A DNA stretch of 32,690 nucleotides from Oscillatoria sp. CS-180 (GTDB lineage: Bacteria > Cyanobacteriota > Cyanobacteriia > Phormidesmidales > Phormidesmidaceae), in assembly GCF_028330965.1 (NCBI RefSeq), contig NZ_JAQMUB010000072.1, positions 1 through 32,690 of the forward strand. The letters are read 5' to 3'. Below, one piece after another: positions 25,328-32,690 of this stretch; positions within the stretch are counted from its first letter, which is position 1; every line of letters starts with the position of its first letter. The notes under the pieces are model-generated. The model did no database searches, had not been told where the DNA came from, and saw only the letters and a list, made by a program, of their open reading frames with translations. The position numbers and the translations under genes were made by a program.

Positions 25328-25369
25328 AATAAGGAGCTATTTCCTGCAATCACAGAATAGCTCCTTATT
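25328..25369 (-). terminator. Strong hairpin after the DUF1328 gene
   Basis: AATAAGGAGCTATT (25328-25341) pairs perfectly over 14 bp with AATAGCTCCTTATT (25356-25369), with a 14-base loop. On the minus strand it begins 17 nt after the DUF1328 stop and runs into GTTTTG. On plus it is followed by TTCAAAAG. It is probably the terminator of the DUF1328 gene. Confidence 0.75.
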
Positions 25370-25385
25370 TTCAAAAGCTTAACTA

Positions 25386-25550
25386 CTATGCCGACTTTGC
25401 TAAACGCATAATCAAAGAAACGACAAAAAGGGCCAAAAAGATGAAGAACAGAACCTGTGCGATGCTGGCTGCCGCACCTGCAATACCACCGAAACCCAGT
25501 ACAGCTGCAATGATGGCGATAACTAGAAAGAGCAAAGTGAATTTGAGCAT
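25386..25550 (-). CDS. DUF1328 small membrane protein
   Basis: A 54-codon minus-strand gene encodes [20 protein letters not shown], then [20 protein letters not shown] and [14 protein letters not shown]. It has two membrane helices separated by the GGIAGAAA turn, which is the signature of DUF1328 (YtjA family). These tiny proteins are widespread and often stress-induced; function unknown. It is read opposite to its neighbours, with its own strong terminator. Placement next to csbD and an AI-2E permease matches the general-stress flavour of the region. Confidence 0.92.
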   Translation of the reverse strand: MLKFTLLFLVIAIIAAVLGFGGIAGAAASIAQVLFFIFLALFVVSLIMRLAKSA

Positions 25551-25954
25551 GATATAGGGACCATTAATAGCGCAACACTACCTCATTAAATAGGGGAGCG
25601 AGCTGAAATATATCTATCGCATTAGGGATTTGTTTTTGAGGCTTAAAATTGATTAATAAAACTGGAAATTAACAGCTTGTGTCCTGCTGGATTATTTTGC
25701 TCTCGGGTAAATTATCTTAAAGGAACACTGCTGCTTTCAATATCTTCAATTTGAGCAGGAACCAGAATTTTAGCAGGACTCAAACGGCGTAGATTAAACC
25801 TTAGACAGAAGAATTCAATAAAGAGAGTGAACTAGTGTAGGTATCACTAACTGACTCTTCATCGGCTTTGAAGCCGAAATGGAGTTTCGCAATTTTATTT
25901 GATTGATTGAAAAGTTAAGGGTCGCGAATCTTTTTTCACTTTTAGGGTTTGCTT
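25551..25954. other. AT-rich spacer between divergent genes
   Basis: The 400-bp region between DUF1328 (minus) and the AI-2E permease (plus) has no supported ORF. It contains the near-perfect palindrome TCGGCTT-TG-AAGCCGA (25862-25877), about 80 nt before the permease start, which could be an operator or short transcript hairpin. Promoters for both genes are expected here. Confidence 0.5.
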
Positions 25955-27034
25955 GTGAAATTCGGTAAATTTGTCGGATTAATTCTTCTTGTATTTAGTG
26001 CCTTCCTGTTGTGGCGCATCCGTTTCGTTGTGCTGCTGGGTTTTTTGGCGGTCGTTTTAGCCACCATCATCAATCGCGTTGTCCGGCTTTTCACCCGCCT
26101 TCGGCTTAAGCGAGGTTGGGCGATCGCCTTAACGTATCTCCTCATCTCAGGTATTGTTGCAGGGGTCCTCGCTGTTGCAGTACCGCCCTTTGTTGAGCAG
26201 GTCCGCGCGTGGCTAGTGCAAGCACCCTACGAAGCGTCTCAGATCCGGCGTTGGGTTGAGCAGCTTGACGAGTGGGTGCCTTTCGAGCTGTCAACGATAG
26301 GGCAGCAGTTGGATATGTTCATCTCGGATATCCCCAGGATTGCAAGAAGCCTTTTCGATAACTTTTTCTCGTTTTTTACAGGAACGCTCTCTCTTCTGTT
26401 GAATACCTTCCTTGTTTTGGCCGTTACGACGATGCTGTTGGCCAACCCCAGGGCTTATCGCAAAGCTTTCGTCGCCCTGTTTCCTCATTTCTACCGCCTG
26501 AGAATCCAGGAGATATTGGATGGGTGTGAATCTGCACTGGCCGGGTGGGGGATCGGTATTCTGTTTAATATGGCCGTCATTATGCTGATGAGTTTTGTCG
26601 GACTGATGGTCATTGGTGTCCCGCTACCCATTGCCAACGCCTCGATCGCAGGCGTACTGACTTTCATCCCCAATGTTGGCCCTGTTTTAAGTGTGATTCC
26701 TCCCGCTATTCTCGCTTTGTTGGAATCCCCCTGGAAAGCGGCGGCTGTCGTGGTTCTCTACGTCGTAATTCAGCAGCTTGAAAGTAATTTTCTCACGCCT
26801 CTCGTGATGAACCATCAAGTTTCCTTGCTACCTGCAGCGACTCTCCTTTTTCAGCTGGTTTTTGGTCTCTTGTTTGGCTTTTTTGGTCTGTTTTTAGCGC
26901 TGCCAATCGTTGTGGTTGGCCAGGTTTGGCTAGAGGAAGTTTTGGTCAAAGACATTATGAATACTTGGCAAAAGCCATCTCCAGTAGACAACTATCGAAC
27001 TACCCAACCGGCATTTGTCAATGAGCGAGCATAA
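25955..27034 (+). CDS. AI-2E family permease (PerM/YdiK type)
   Basis: The product is about 359 aa from GTG 25955, preferred over TTG 25949 because AGGG lies 7 nt upstream. It has the family layout: two to three N-terminal helices (residues 5-75), a periplasmic amphipathic segment (EASQIRRWVEQLDEW region), then five helices. The C-terminal core holds TFIPNVGPVLSVIPPAILAL and QQLESNFLTPLVMNHQVSLL. Family members include AI-2 exporter TqsA, but also Na+/H+ antiporters and permeases of unknown substrate, so autoinducer export should not be assumed. treZ starts 155 nt downstream on the same strand. Confidence 0.9.
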   Translation: MKFGKFVGLILLVFSAFLLWRIRFVVLLGFLAVVLATIINRVVRLFTRLRLKRGWAIALTYLLISGIVAGVLAVAVPPFVEQVRAWLVQAPYEASQIRRWVEQLDEWVPFELSTIGQQLDMFISDIPRIARSLFDNFFSFFTGTLSLLLNTFLVLAVTTMLLANPRAYRKAFVALFPHFYRLRIQEILDGCESALAGWGIGILFNMAVIMLMSFVGLMVIGVPLPIANASIAGVLTFIPNVGPVLSVIPPAILALLESPWKAAAVVVLYVVIQQLESNFLTPLVMNHQVSLLPAATLLFQLVFGLLFGFFGLFLALPIVVVGQVWLEEVLVKDIMNTWQKPSPVDNYRTTQPAFVNERA

Positions 27035-27189
27035 CAATAGGGGCGTTTCATCCAATTCATCCTGCGTTTGGCTAGATTTCTATCTAGTAGAGGACCCACT
27101 TTAGCGGTGATTTTGGTATGGTTTCATAACACTTATTTCAGCCTCTTGATAGAGCAATCGTTTGCATAGAATTTTTTGAACGTGTAAAT

Positions 27190-29028
27190 ATGGCGACTAC
27201 AAATATTGAGATTGGAGCTGTTCTGAAAGCAGATGATCAGTGTCAATTTACACTTTGGGGGCCTGAGCTGAATTCCGTTGAGGTCAAGCTGGTTTCTCCT
27301 CAAGACAGAAGCTTTCCAATGACCAGAATTGAGCAGGGTTTTTGGACGGTTTCAGTAGATAACGTATCTGAGGGTACTCAATATTTCTACTGCATTAATC
27401 AGACTGAAACCCGACCGGATCCTGCTTCTCGGTATCAGCCTGAAGGGGTACATGGTCCCTCAGTCGTAGTCGATCATCGAACTTACGATTGGCAAGATTC
27501 AAGTTGGCAGAACCTACCTTTGCAGGATTATGTCATCTATGAACTCCATGTCGGTACGTTCACGCCGGAAGGAACCTTTGAGGCGGCGATCGCTCGTCTC
27601 CCTTATCTCAAAGAGTTAGGCATTACTGCCATTGAGATCATGCCCGTAGCTCAGTTTCCAGGCGCTCGTAACTGGGGGTATGATGGCGTTTTTCCCTATG
27701 CGGTACAGAATTCTTATGGGGGACCGGCTGGATTGAAGCAGCTTGTTGAAGCCTGCCACCAGCATGAAATAGCCGTCATCTTAGATGTGGTGTACAACCA
27801 TTTTGGTCCAGAGGGTAACTACACCGGATTCTATGGTCCCTACATTACGCAGAAATACAGCACCCCTTGGGGAGGGGCAATTAACTTTGACGATACTTGG
27901 TGTGACGGTGTACGGCAGTATTTTGTCGAAAATGTATTGTATTGGCTGCGCCATTTCCACATTGACGGACTACGGCTAGATGCGGTTCATGCCATCTACG
28001 ACTTTGGTGCCAAGCATTTTCTGGCGGATATGGCTGAAGCGGTTGATGCCCTGTCAGACGAACTAGGTAAACCGCATTATTTGATCGCTGAGAGCGATTT
28101 GAATGATACTCGCTTACTCCGACCTCCGACTCAAGGAGGGTATGGGTTGGATGCTCAGTGGAGTGATGATTTTCACCATGCGCTTCATGCTCTGTTGACT
28201 CATGAAAGCGAAGGCTACTACCAGGATTTTGATAGCTGTGAGGCCTTGGCTACGGCCATTCGCGATCGCTTCGTCTACAGCGGTCAGTTTTCTCGTTTTC
28301 GCCGTCGCCGCCACGGTAATTCTGCCACCGACTTACCCTCTACTCAGTTCGTCGTCTGTGCCCAGAACCACGATCAAATAGGCAACCACATTACAGGCAA
28401 ACGATTCACGCAAAAGCTCTCTTTTGAAGCCCTCAAACTGGCAGCAGGTGCCGTTATTACCTCGCCCTATTTGCCTTTGCTCTTTATGGGTGAAGAATAT
28501 GGCGATCCGTCCCCGTTTCTCTACTTCATTGACCATGGCGATCCTGATTTGATTCAAGCCGTCGCCGAAGGCCGCAAGAAAGAATTTGAAGAATTTCATG
28601 CGGTAGGTGAACCTATTCCAGCTCATGAAGAGGCCACTTTTGAACAGGTCAAGCTAAAGTGGGAGCTACAGCAGGAAGGTCAACACAACGTCCTTTGGCG
28701 GTACTATCAGCAACTGTTACAGCTTAGGAAGCAGCTTGGTTTGAATGCTCCTTCCTTTTCTAAAGACATCAGGGCTAACAGCGACGAAGAAAAACGCCTG
28801 GTATATTATCAGCGAGACATGGCTGACGGGCAACTGCTAGTCCTGATGAACTTTAACGATGGTGTAACGACGGTCGAGGTCGCTCCTCCCCAACAGGACT
28901 GGTATCTAAAAATCGACTCTGCGGCAGAAGTATGGCAGGGACCGGGTTCCTCTTTACCTGAAAAGATTATGGAGACTCAGGTATTGGAACTGGCACCACT
29001 CAGTCTAGCTCTCTACTGGATTGCCTAA
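27190..29028 (+). CDS. treZ: Malto-oligosyltrehalose trehalohydrolase
   Basis: The 612-aa cytosolic GH13 enzyme cleaves free trehalose from maltooligosyl-trehalose made by TreY. An N-terminal CBM48-like domain (1-95, TLWGPELNSVEVKLVSPQD) precedes the barrel. Catalytic motifs are DVVYNHFGPEGNY near 200, GLRLDAVHAI with nucleophile D264, LIAESDLND with acid E301, and AQNHDQIGN with D395. ARNWGYDGVFPYAVQNSYGG is diagnostic of TreZ against GlgB and GlgX. Length is normal. treY follows 71 nt downstream on the same strand, the usual partner. Confidence 0.96.
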   Translation: MATTNIEIGAVLKADDQCQFTLWGPELNSVEVKLVSPQDRSFPMTRIEQGFWTVSVDNVSEGTQYFYCINQTETRPDPASRYQPEGVHGPSVVVDHRTYDWQDSSWQNLPLQDYVIYELHVGTFTPEGTFEAAIARLPYLKELGITAIEIMPVAQFPGARNWGYDGVFPYAVQNSYGGPAGLKQLVEACHQHEIAVILDVVYNHFGPEGNYTGFYGPYITQKYSTPWGGAINFDDTWCDGVRQYFVENVLYWLRHFHIDGLRLDAVHAIYDFGAKHFLADMAEAVDALSDELGKPHYLIAESDLNDTRLLRPPTQGGYGLDAQWSDDFHHALHALLTHESEGYYQDFDSCEALATAIRDRFVYSGQFSRFRRRRHGNSATDLPSTQFVVCAQNHDQIGNHITGKRFTQKLSFEALKLAAGAVITSPYLPLLFMGEEYGDPSPFLYFIDHGDPDLIQAVAEGRKKEFEEFHAVGEPIPAHEEATFEQVKLKWELQQEGQHNVLWRYYQQLLQLRKQLGLNAPSFSKDIRANSDEEKRLVYYQRDMADGQLLVLMNFNDGVTTVEVAPPQQDWYLKIDSAAEVWQGPGSSLPEKIMETQVLELAPLSLALYWIA

Positions 29029-29099
29029 GGCGATCCCGGCGACTTCAATAAAGTGCTGGTTACCTGATAAGTCACTTTTACGTTACTCACGGACTCATT

Positions 29100-31916
29100 A
29101 TGCGTATCCCGACCGCTACCTATCGCATCCAGTTCAACCCCGACTTCGGGTTCAAAGCCGCTCAAAACATTGTGGAGTATCTGAAGGCGCTAGGCGTTTC
29201 TGACCTCTACGCTTCACCGGTTTTCAAAGCAAGAGCTGGCAGTACTCATGGATACGATGTGGTTGATCCCACCCAGCTTAATCCTGAGTTAGGAGGAAAG
29301 GCTGCTTTTGAGCCGTTAATGGATACTTTGCATCATCACGAGATGGGATGGCTGCAAGATATCGTGCCGAATCACATGGCCTATGACGGTCAGAATCGAT
29401 ATCTGATGGATGTGTTGATGTATGGTCCTGATTCGGAATACTTCAATTACTTCGACATCGAATGGGATCGACTGGAAGAGCATCAGGGTAAGGTATTAGC
29501 TCCGATGCTGGGTGACTTTTATGACCGCTGTTTGGAACGCGGTGAGATTCAGCTGAGCTATGACGAGTCTGGACTCAGCGTTAATTACTACAGCCTCCAA
29601 TTTCCGGTCCGGATTGAAACCTATGGGCGCTTCTTAAGCTATCACCTAGAGCGATTAGCACAGCAGCTAGGTGAGCAGGACAGGACCTATATTAAAATCT
29701 CAGGCATTCTGTATTTGGTCAAAAATGCGATCGCCGATTTGACTGGACAGGCTTATCGAGAGCAGGTGCAGTTTGCCAAGGATCTCTTGTGGGACGTCTA
29801 TCAAGAAAGTGAAGATGTTCGAGAATTCTTCAACCAGAACCTAGCATCCTTCAATGGCACTGCTGAAGAACCCGAGAGCTTCAACCTGCTAGACGATTTG
29901 TTGTCCGAACAGTTCTATCGTCTGGCCTTCTGGAAAGTGGGAGCAGAGGAACTCAACTACCGCCGCTTCTTTACCGTCAACGAGTTGATTTGTGTACGGG
30001 TTGATGATGAAGAGGTTTTTGATCAGAGCCATGATCTCATTTGCCGGTTGATCCACGAAGGCAGGTTCAATGGCGTTCGCATTGACCATATTGATGGACT
30101 ATACGATCCAACAACCTATTTATGTCGACTGCGCGATCGCCTTGGCGACGTCTACATTGTGGTCGAAAAAATTCTGGAGTTAGAAGAGCGTCTACCCGAA
30201 GATTGGCCCATCCAGGGCACCTCAGGCTATGAGAGTTTGAATCACATCAACGGCGTGTTTTGCCAGCAAGCGTCTCAAGAAGAATTTACCCGGCTCTATC
30301 GACAGCTGACGGACCAAACCCAAGCCTATGAAGATTTGGTTACCGAAAAGAAGCGGTTGATTGCGGAAACCAACTTAGTGGGTGATATCGACAATCTAGC
30401 CCACTTTCTGAAACGAGTTTGCCAGCAGTACCGCTATGGACGCGACCTGACGCTGTATGGGTTACGGACGGCTATCGAGGAAGTCTTGATTGCGTTCCCC
30501 ATTTACTGTACTTATGTCAACCAAGGTAAGACATCCAAGCGAGACGTTGAGTATATTCGCAGCGCAATTGAGAGCGCTAGGCGACGAATTCCTCAGCTGG
30601 TCAATGAGTTAAACCTGCTTGAGAAATTTTTACTGCTGGAATATGAAGACTCTCTGACCGAGGGGGAGCGATCGCAGTGGCTACGATTTGTTATGCGCCT
30701 CCAGCAATTCACCGGCCCAATTATGGCGAAGGGAGTCGAAGATACGCTGTTCTACGGCTACAATCGCTTCATCAGTCTTAATGAAGTGGGTGGATCTCCT
30801 GGACAGTTCGGGATTTCACTACGACGCTTCCACAACTTTAATCAGCATCGTCAAGGGCAATGGCCTCATGCTATGAACGCCACCTCGACTCATGACACCA
30901 AGCGAAGTGAGGATGTCCGAGCACGGCTAAATGTGTTATCGGAGTTGCCATCAGAGTGGGAAGCAGCAGTTGGCATCTGGCGCAGTTTGAATAGTGGCTA
31001 CAAGAAAGTTTTGCGCGATCGCGTGGTCCCAGATGCTAACGATGAATATTTCCTATACCAGACCCTTGTCGGCGCGTTTCCCTTCTCAGAGGAAGAATTG
31101 CCAAGCTTTACAGATCGCATCGCGGACTATGTCGTCAAAGCAGTCCGAGAGGCCAAAGTTCATACGGCCTGGTTACGCCCTGATACTGACTATGAAGACA
31201 GTTTTGTGGCCTTTGCCCGCGCTATTTTAACTCCGGGTGATAAAAACCTCTTTTTGGAAAAATTCCGGGAATTTCAGAACCGCATCGCAGACTACGGCAT
31301 TTATAACTCACTCTCTCAAGTCCTGTTGAAGCTGGCCTTGCCTGGCGTTCCTGACATTTATCAAGGTCAAGAACTTTGGGACTTCAGCTTGGTCGATCCA
31401 GACAACCGTCGCCCGGTTGACTACGACCTGCGGGGCTATTGGCTGCATGAGATGTGCCAGCAGGCCGAGAGCGATCGCGATGGTTTGTTGAAAAACTTAT
31501 TGGACTACCGCTCAGACGGTCGTATCAAGCTTTGGGTTACCCATCGCTGCTTGGCAGCCCGCCAGACCTACGCTGATCTATTTCAACAAGGAGACTATCA
31601 GCCCCTTATGGCCCGGGGAGATGCAGAAGATCACATCATCGCTTTTGCCCGTCAGAATGGCCGTCAGTGGTTAGTAGCGATCGCACCTCGTTTCCTCACC
31701 AATTTGATTCAGCCTGGAGAACATCCCATCGGCAGTATCTGGGACGAATTGACGTTAGATTTTCCTAATAAACATGACGTTAGCTGGTACGACTGGATTG
31801 GCGGTCAATCTTTCGATTCTCCAGAGGCGATCGAAGTCAGCAAGCTGCTCGCTAAGTTCCCCATGGCTCTCCTCATCGGCGAGGAAAAGCCAGAAACGGA
31901 AAAAGAGCCATTATAG
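29100..31916 (+). CDS. treY: Malto-oligosyltrehalose synthase
   Basis: This 938-aa GH13 intramolecular transglucosylase turns the reducing-end alpha-1,4 bond of a maltodextrin into the alpha,alpha-1,1 bond of trehalose. It opens MRIPTATYRIQFNPDFGFKA and contains SPVFKARAGSTHGYDVVDPT, DIVPNHMAYD, nucleophile D329 in GVRIDHIDGL, acid E356 in IVVEKILELEE, and the late motif NATSTHDTKRSEDVRARL. GTSGYESLNHINGVF and KGVEDTLFYGYNRFISLNEV are typical of TreY. Full length. It acts directly before TreZ, and in the window GlgX could supply its linear substrate. No trehalase (treH) is visible, unlike some Nostoc clusters. Confidence 0.96.
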   Translation: MRIPTATYRIQFNPDFGFKAAQNIVEYLKALGVSDLYASPVFKARAGSTHGYDVVDPTQLNPELGGKAAFEPLMDTLHHHEMGWLQDIVPNHMAYDGQNRYLMDVLMYGPDSEYFNYFDIEWDRLEEHQGKVLAPMLGDFYDRCLERGEIQLSYDESGLSVNYYSLQFPVRIETYGRFLSYHLERLAQQLGEQDRTYIKISGILYLVKNAIADLTGQAYREQVQFAKDLLWDVYQESEDVREFFNQNLASFNGTAEEPESFNLLDDLLSEQFYRLAFWKVGAEELNYRRFFTVNELICVRVDDEEVFDQSHDLICRLIHEGRFNGVRIDHIDGLYDPTTYLCRLRDRLGDVYIVVEKILELEERLPEDWPIQGTSGYESLNHINGVFCQQASQEEFTRLYRQLTDQTQAYEDLVTEKKRLIAETNLVGDIDNLAHFLKRVCQQYRYGRDLTLYGLRTAIEEVLIAFPIYCTYVNQGKTSKRDVEYIRSAIESARRRIPQLVNELNLLEKFLLLEYEDSLTEGERSQWLRFVMRLQQFTGPIMAKGVEDTLFYGYNRFISLNEVGGSPGQFGISLRRFHNFNQHRQGQWPHAMNATSTHDTKRSEDVRARLNVLSELPSEWEAAVGIWRSLNSGYKKVLRDRVVPDANDEYFLYQTLVGAFPFSEEELPSFTDRIADYVVKAVREAKVHTAWLRPDTDYEDSFVAFARAILTPGDKNLFLEKFREFQNRIADYGIYNSLSQVLLKLALPGVPDIYQGQELWDFSLVDPDNRRPVDYDLRGYWLHEMCQQAESDRDGLLKNLLDYRSDGRIKLWVTHRCLAARQTYADLFQQGDYQPLMARGDAEDHIIAFARQNGRQWLVAIAPRFLTNLIQPGEHPIGSIWDELTLDFPNKHDVSWYDWIGGQSFDSPEAIEVSKLLAKFPMALLIGEEKPETEKEPL

Positions 31917-31942
31917 AGGCATGTTAAGTGAGGGCAAAAGGC

Positions 31943-32473
31943 ATGTCTCTACTGCTCACCTCGTTTGCCCCTTGGAAGGCACATCAGAATAGCAATGCTT
32001 CGGACGATATTGTTGCGCTTCTGCAATCTCAGCGCCGCTTGCCTAAAAACACCATCGTTGTTAGGCATTTGCCCGTTCATTCTCAACTGGCCTCCTGCCA
32101 GGTCCTTTCCGCCTTATTAAAGCATCAGCCGTCCGCAGTCGTGTGTTGTGGCATGGCTGAAAAAAGAGGCTTGCTTAACTTAGAGCAGTGCGCCCGCTCA
32201 CAGAGTACGGTTCTAAAAACGCCCGTAGACCTATCGTATTTGTGTTCTGGAACCCAATGGACAACAGTTAGCAATGACGCGGGCACCTATGTTTGCAACG
32301 ATCTGTATTTTCAATTGTTGACCTATATTGAGACGCATCATCTCTCGACCAATGGTTTGTTTATTCACGTTCCGCTCCTGAACGCCTATAATCGCGAGGC
32401 GATCGCCTACGATTTGAGTCTTATTTTGTCCAAGCTCAGTCAACTGCGATCGCAGCTGGTCGTTGCCGATTAA
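31943..32473 (+). CDS. Pyroglutamyl-peptidase I-like (C15 family) protein
   Basis: From ATG 31943 the product is 176 aa. It begins MSLLLTSFAPWKAHQNSNAS, matching the family start (TGFxPFxxxxxNPS). The presumed cysteine-peptidase triad is E81 in LNLEQCA, C118 in SNDAGTYVCNDLYF and H142 in LFIHVPLL, so activity removing N-terminal pyroglutamate is plausible. It is shorter than the usual 200-215 aa, with a compressed middle. GAGGG eight bases before the ATG favours this start over GTG 31928. It lies 26 nt after treY and is probably co-transcribed with it. Why a peptidase follows trehalose genes is unclear. Confidence 0.78.
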   Translation: MSLLLTSFAPWKAHQNSNASDDIVALLQSQRRLPKNTIVVRHLPVHSQLASCQVLSALLKHQPSAVVCCGMAEKRGLLNLEQCARSQSTVLKTPVDLSYLCSGTQWTTVSNDAGTYVCNDLYFQLLTYIETHHLSTNGLFIHVPLLNAYNREAIAYDLSLILSKLSQLRSQLVVAD

Positions 32474-32511
32474 TCCTGTGGTGTCGGGAAATTTCTCAGA
32501 GCAGGATTACG

Positions 32512-32615
32512 ACTTCCAGGATTAAGGCGATTTCTGAAACTAAAAATGCCCGGCTATGGTGCATTACGCTGCGCTAATGACACCCTACCAGCGGCAAACT
32601 ACAACTTCCAGGATT
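32512..32615. repeat. Direct repeats flanking a palindromic dispersed element
   Basis: ACTTCCAGGATT occurs at 32512-32523 and again at 32604-32615 in the same orientation, in related contexts (TTACG- and CTACA-). Between them, 32557-32587 is a palindrome-like element (GGTGCATTACGC, then GCTAATG and CACC) of the GGTGCGTTACG-type dispersed repeat seen widely between cyanobacterial genes. From 32474 to the window end no gene is seen. Confidence 0.55.
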
Positions 32616-32690
32616 CAGCCTCAAACCGGCGATCGTGGCTCCCCACAATCTGCCAAAATCTGAGTCTATCCTGCGAGGGGTGTGGGGTGG

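Noticed and set aside
25949-27034. Calling the AI-2E permease an autoinducer-2 exporter
   Set aside because: The family has diverse substrates, and no lux or quorum-sensing gene is nearby.

Overview
The window is chromosomal DNA from a cyanobacterium. The HIP1 octamer GCGATCGC recurs throughout. Lineage-typical genes are present: acsF (chlorophyll cyclase), a bacteriochlorophyll-delivery-type MFS transporter, a DUF4278 protein, a lumenal-type pentapeptide protein, and cyanobacterial forms of ComEC and glutathione reductase. Genus cannot be fixed from the sequence alone.

Layout. 0-1.7 kb is loose: the 3' end of a probable transposase, a dispersed AT-rich repeat, a coiled-coil protein with four 14-residue repeats, an apparently frameshifted small gene and tRNA-Ser(CGA). 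1.8-6.6 kb is a minus-strand block: comEC, an inositol-monophosphatase-family gene, and a BCD/PucC-family transporter 5 nt from it. 6.9-9.2 kb holds small proteins: a lumenal pentapeptide protein, a DUF4278 protein, and an unassigned 172-aa protein paired with a lipoprotein. 9.4-12 kb carries sbcD and a TPR protein whose stop codon overlaps the start of a 26-codon ORF. 12.1-14 kb has a small conserved protein, a membrane protein and an orphan amino-acid ABC permease. 14.1-17.4 kb has glgX and a membrane-anchored protein of unknown role. 17.5-21.6 kb is minus strand: a peroxiredoxin-like gene directly behind rpsU (S21), an outer-membrane-barrel candidate, acsF with its own terminator, and a small unknown. 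21.9-32.5 kb is plus strand apart from one gene: a response-regulator/histidine-kinase hybrid, gor, csbD, a DUF1328 gene (minus), an AI-2E permease, treZ, treY and a pyroglutamyl-peptidase-like gene.

How the genes may work together. GlgX debranches glycogen to linear maltodextrins, and TreY plus TreZ convert these to trehalose, so the window holds a complete glycogen-to-trehalose route in two loci 11 kb apart. The neighbours of treZY (glutathione reductase, CsbD, DUF1328) are typical stress genes, so the right third reads as an osmotic/oxidative-stress neighbourhood; this is an inference from context. AcsF and possibly the BCD transporter serve chlorophyll metabolism.

I found no CRISPR array, prophage, complete IS or recognisable defence system, and nothing that clearly amounts to a new multi-gene system. 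The most interesting observations are: nested inverted repeats upstream of acsF; a ComEC whose C-terminal beta-lactamase-like domain has lost its metal site; the rpsU-peroxiredoxin pair; several very small or broken ORFs; and a dispersed repeat with conserved ends and a variable middle found near 0.2 kb and 25.2 kb.
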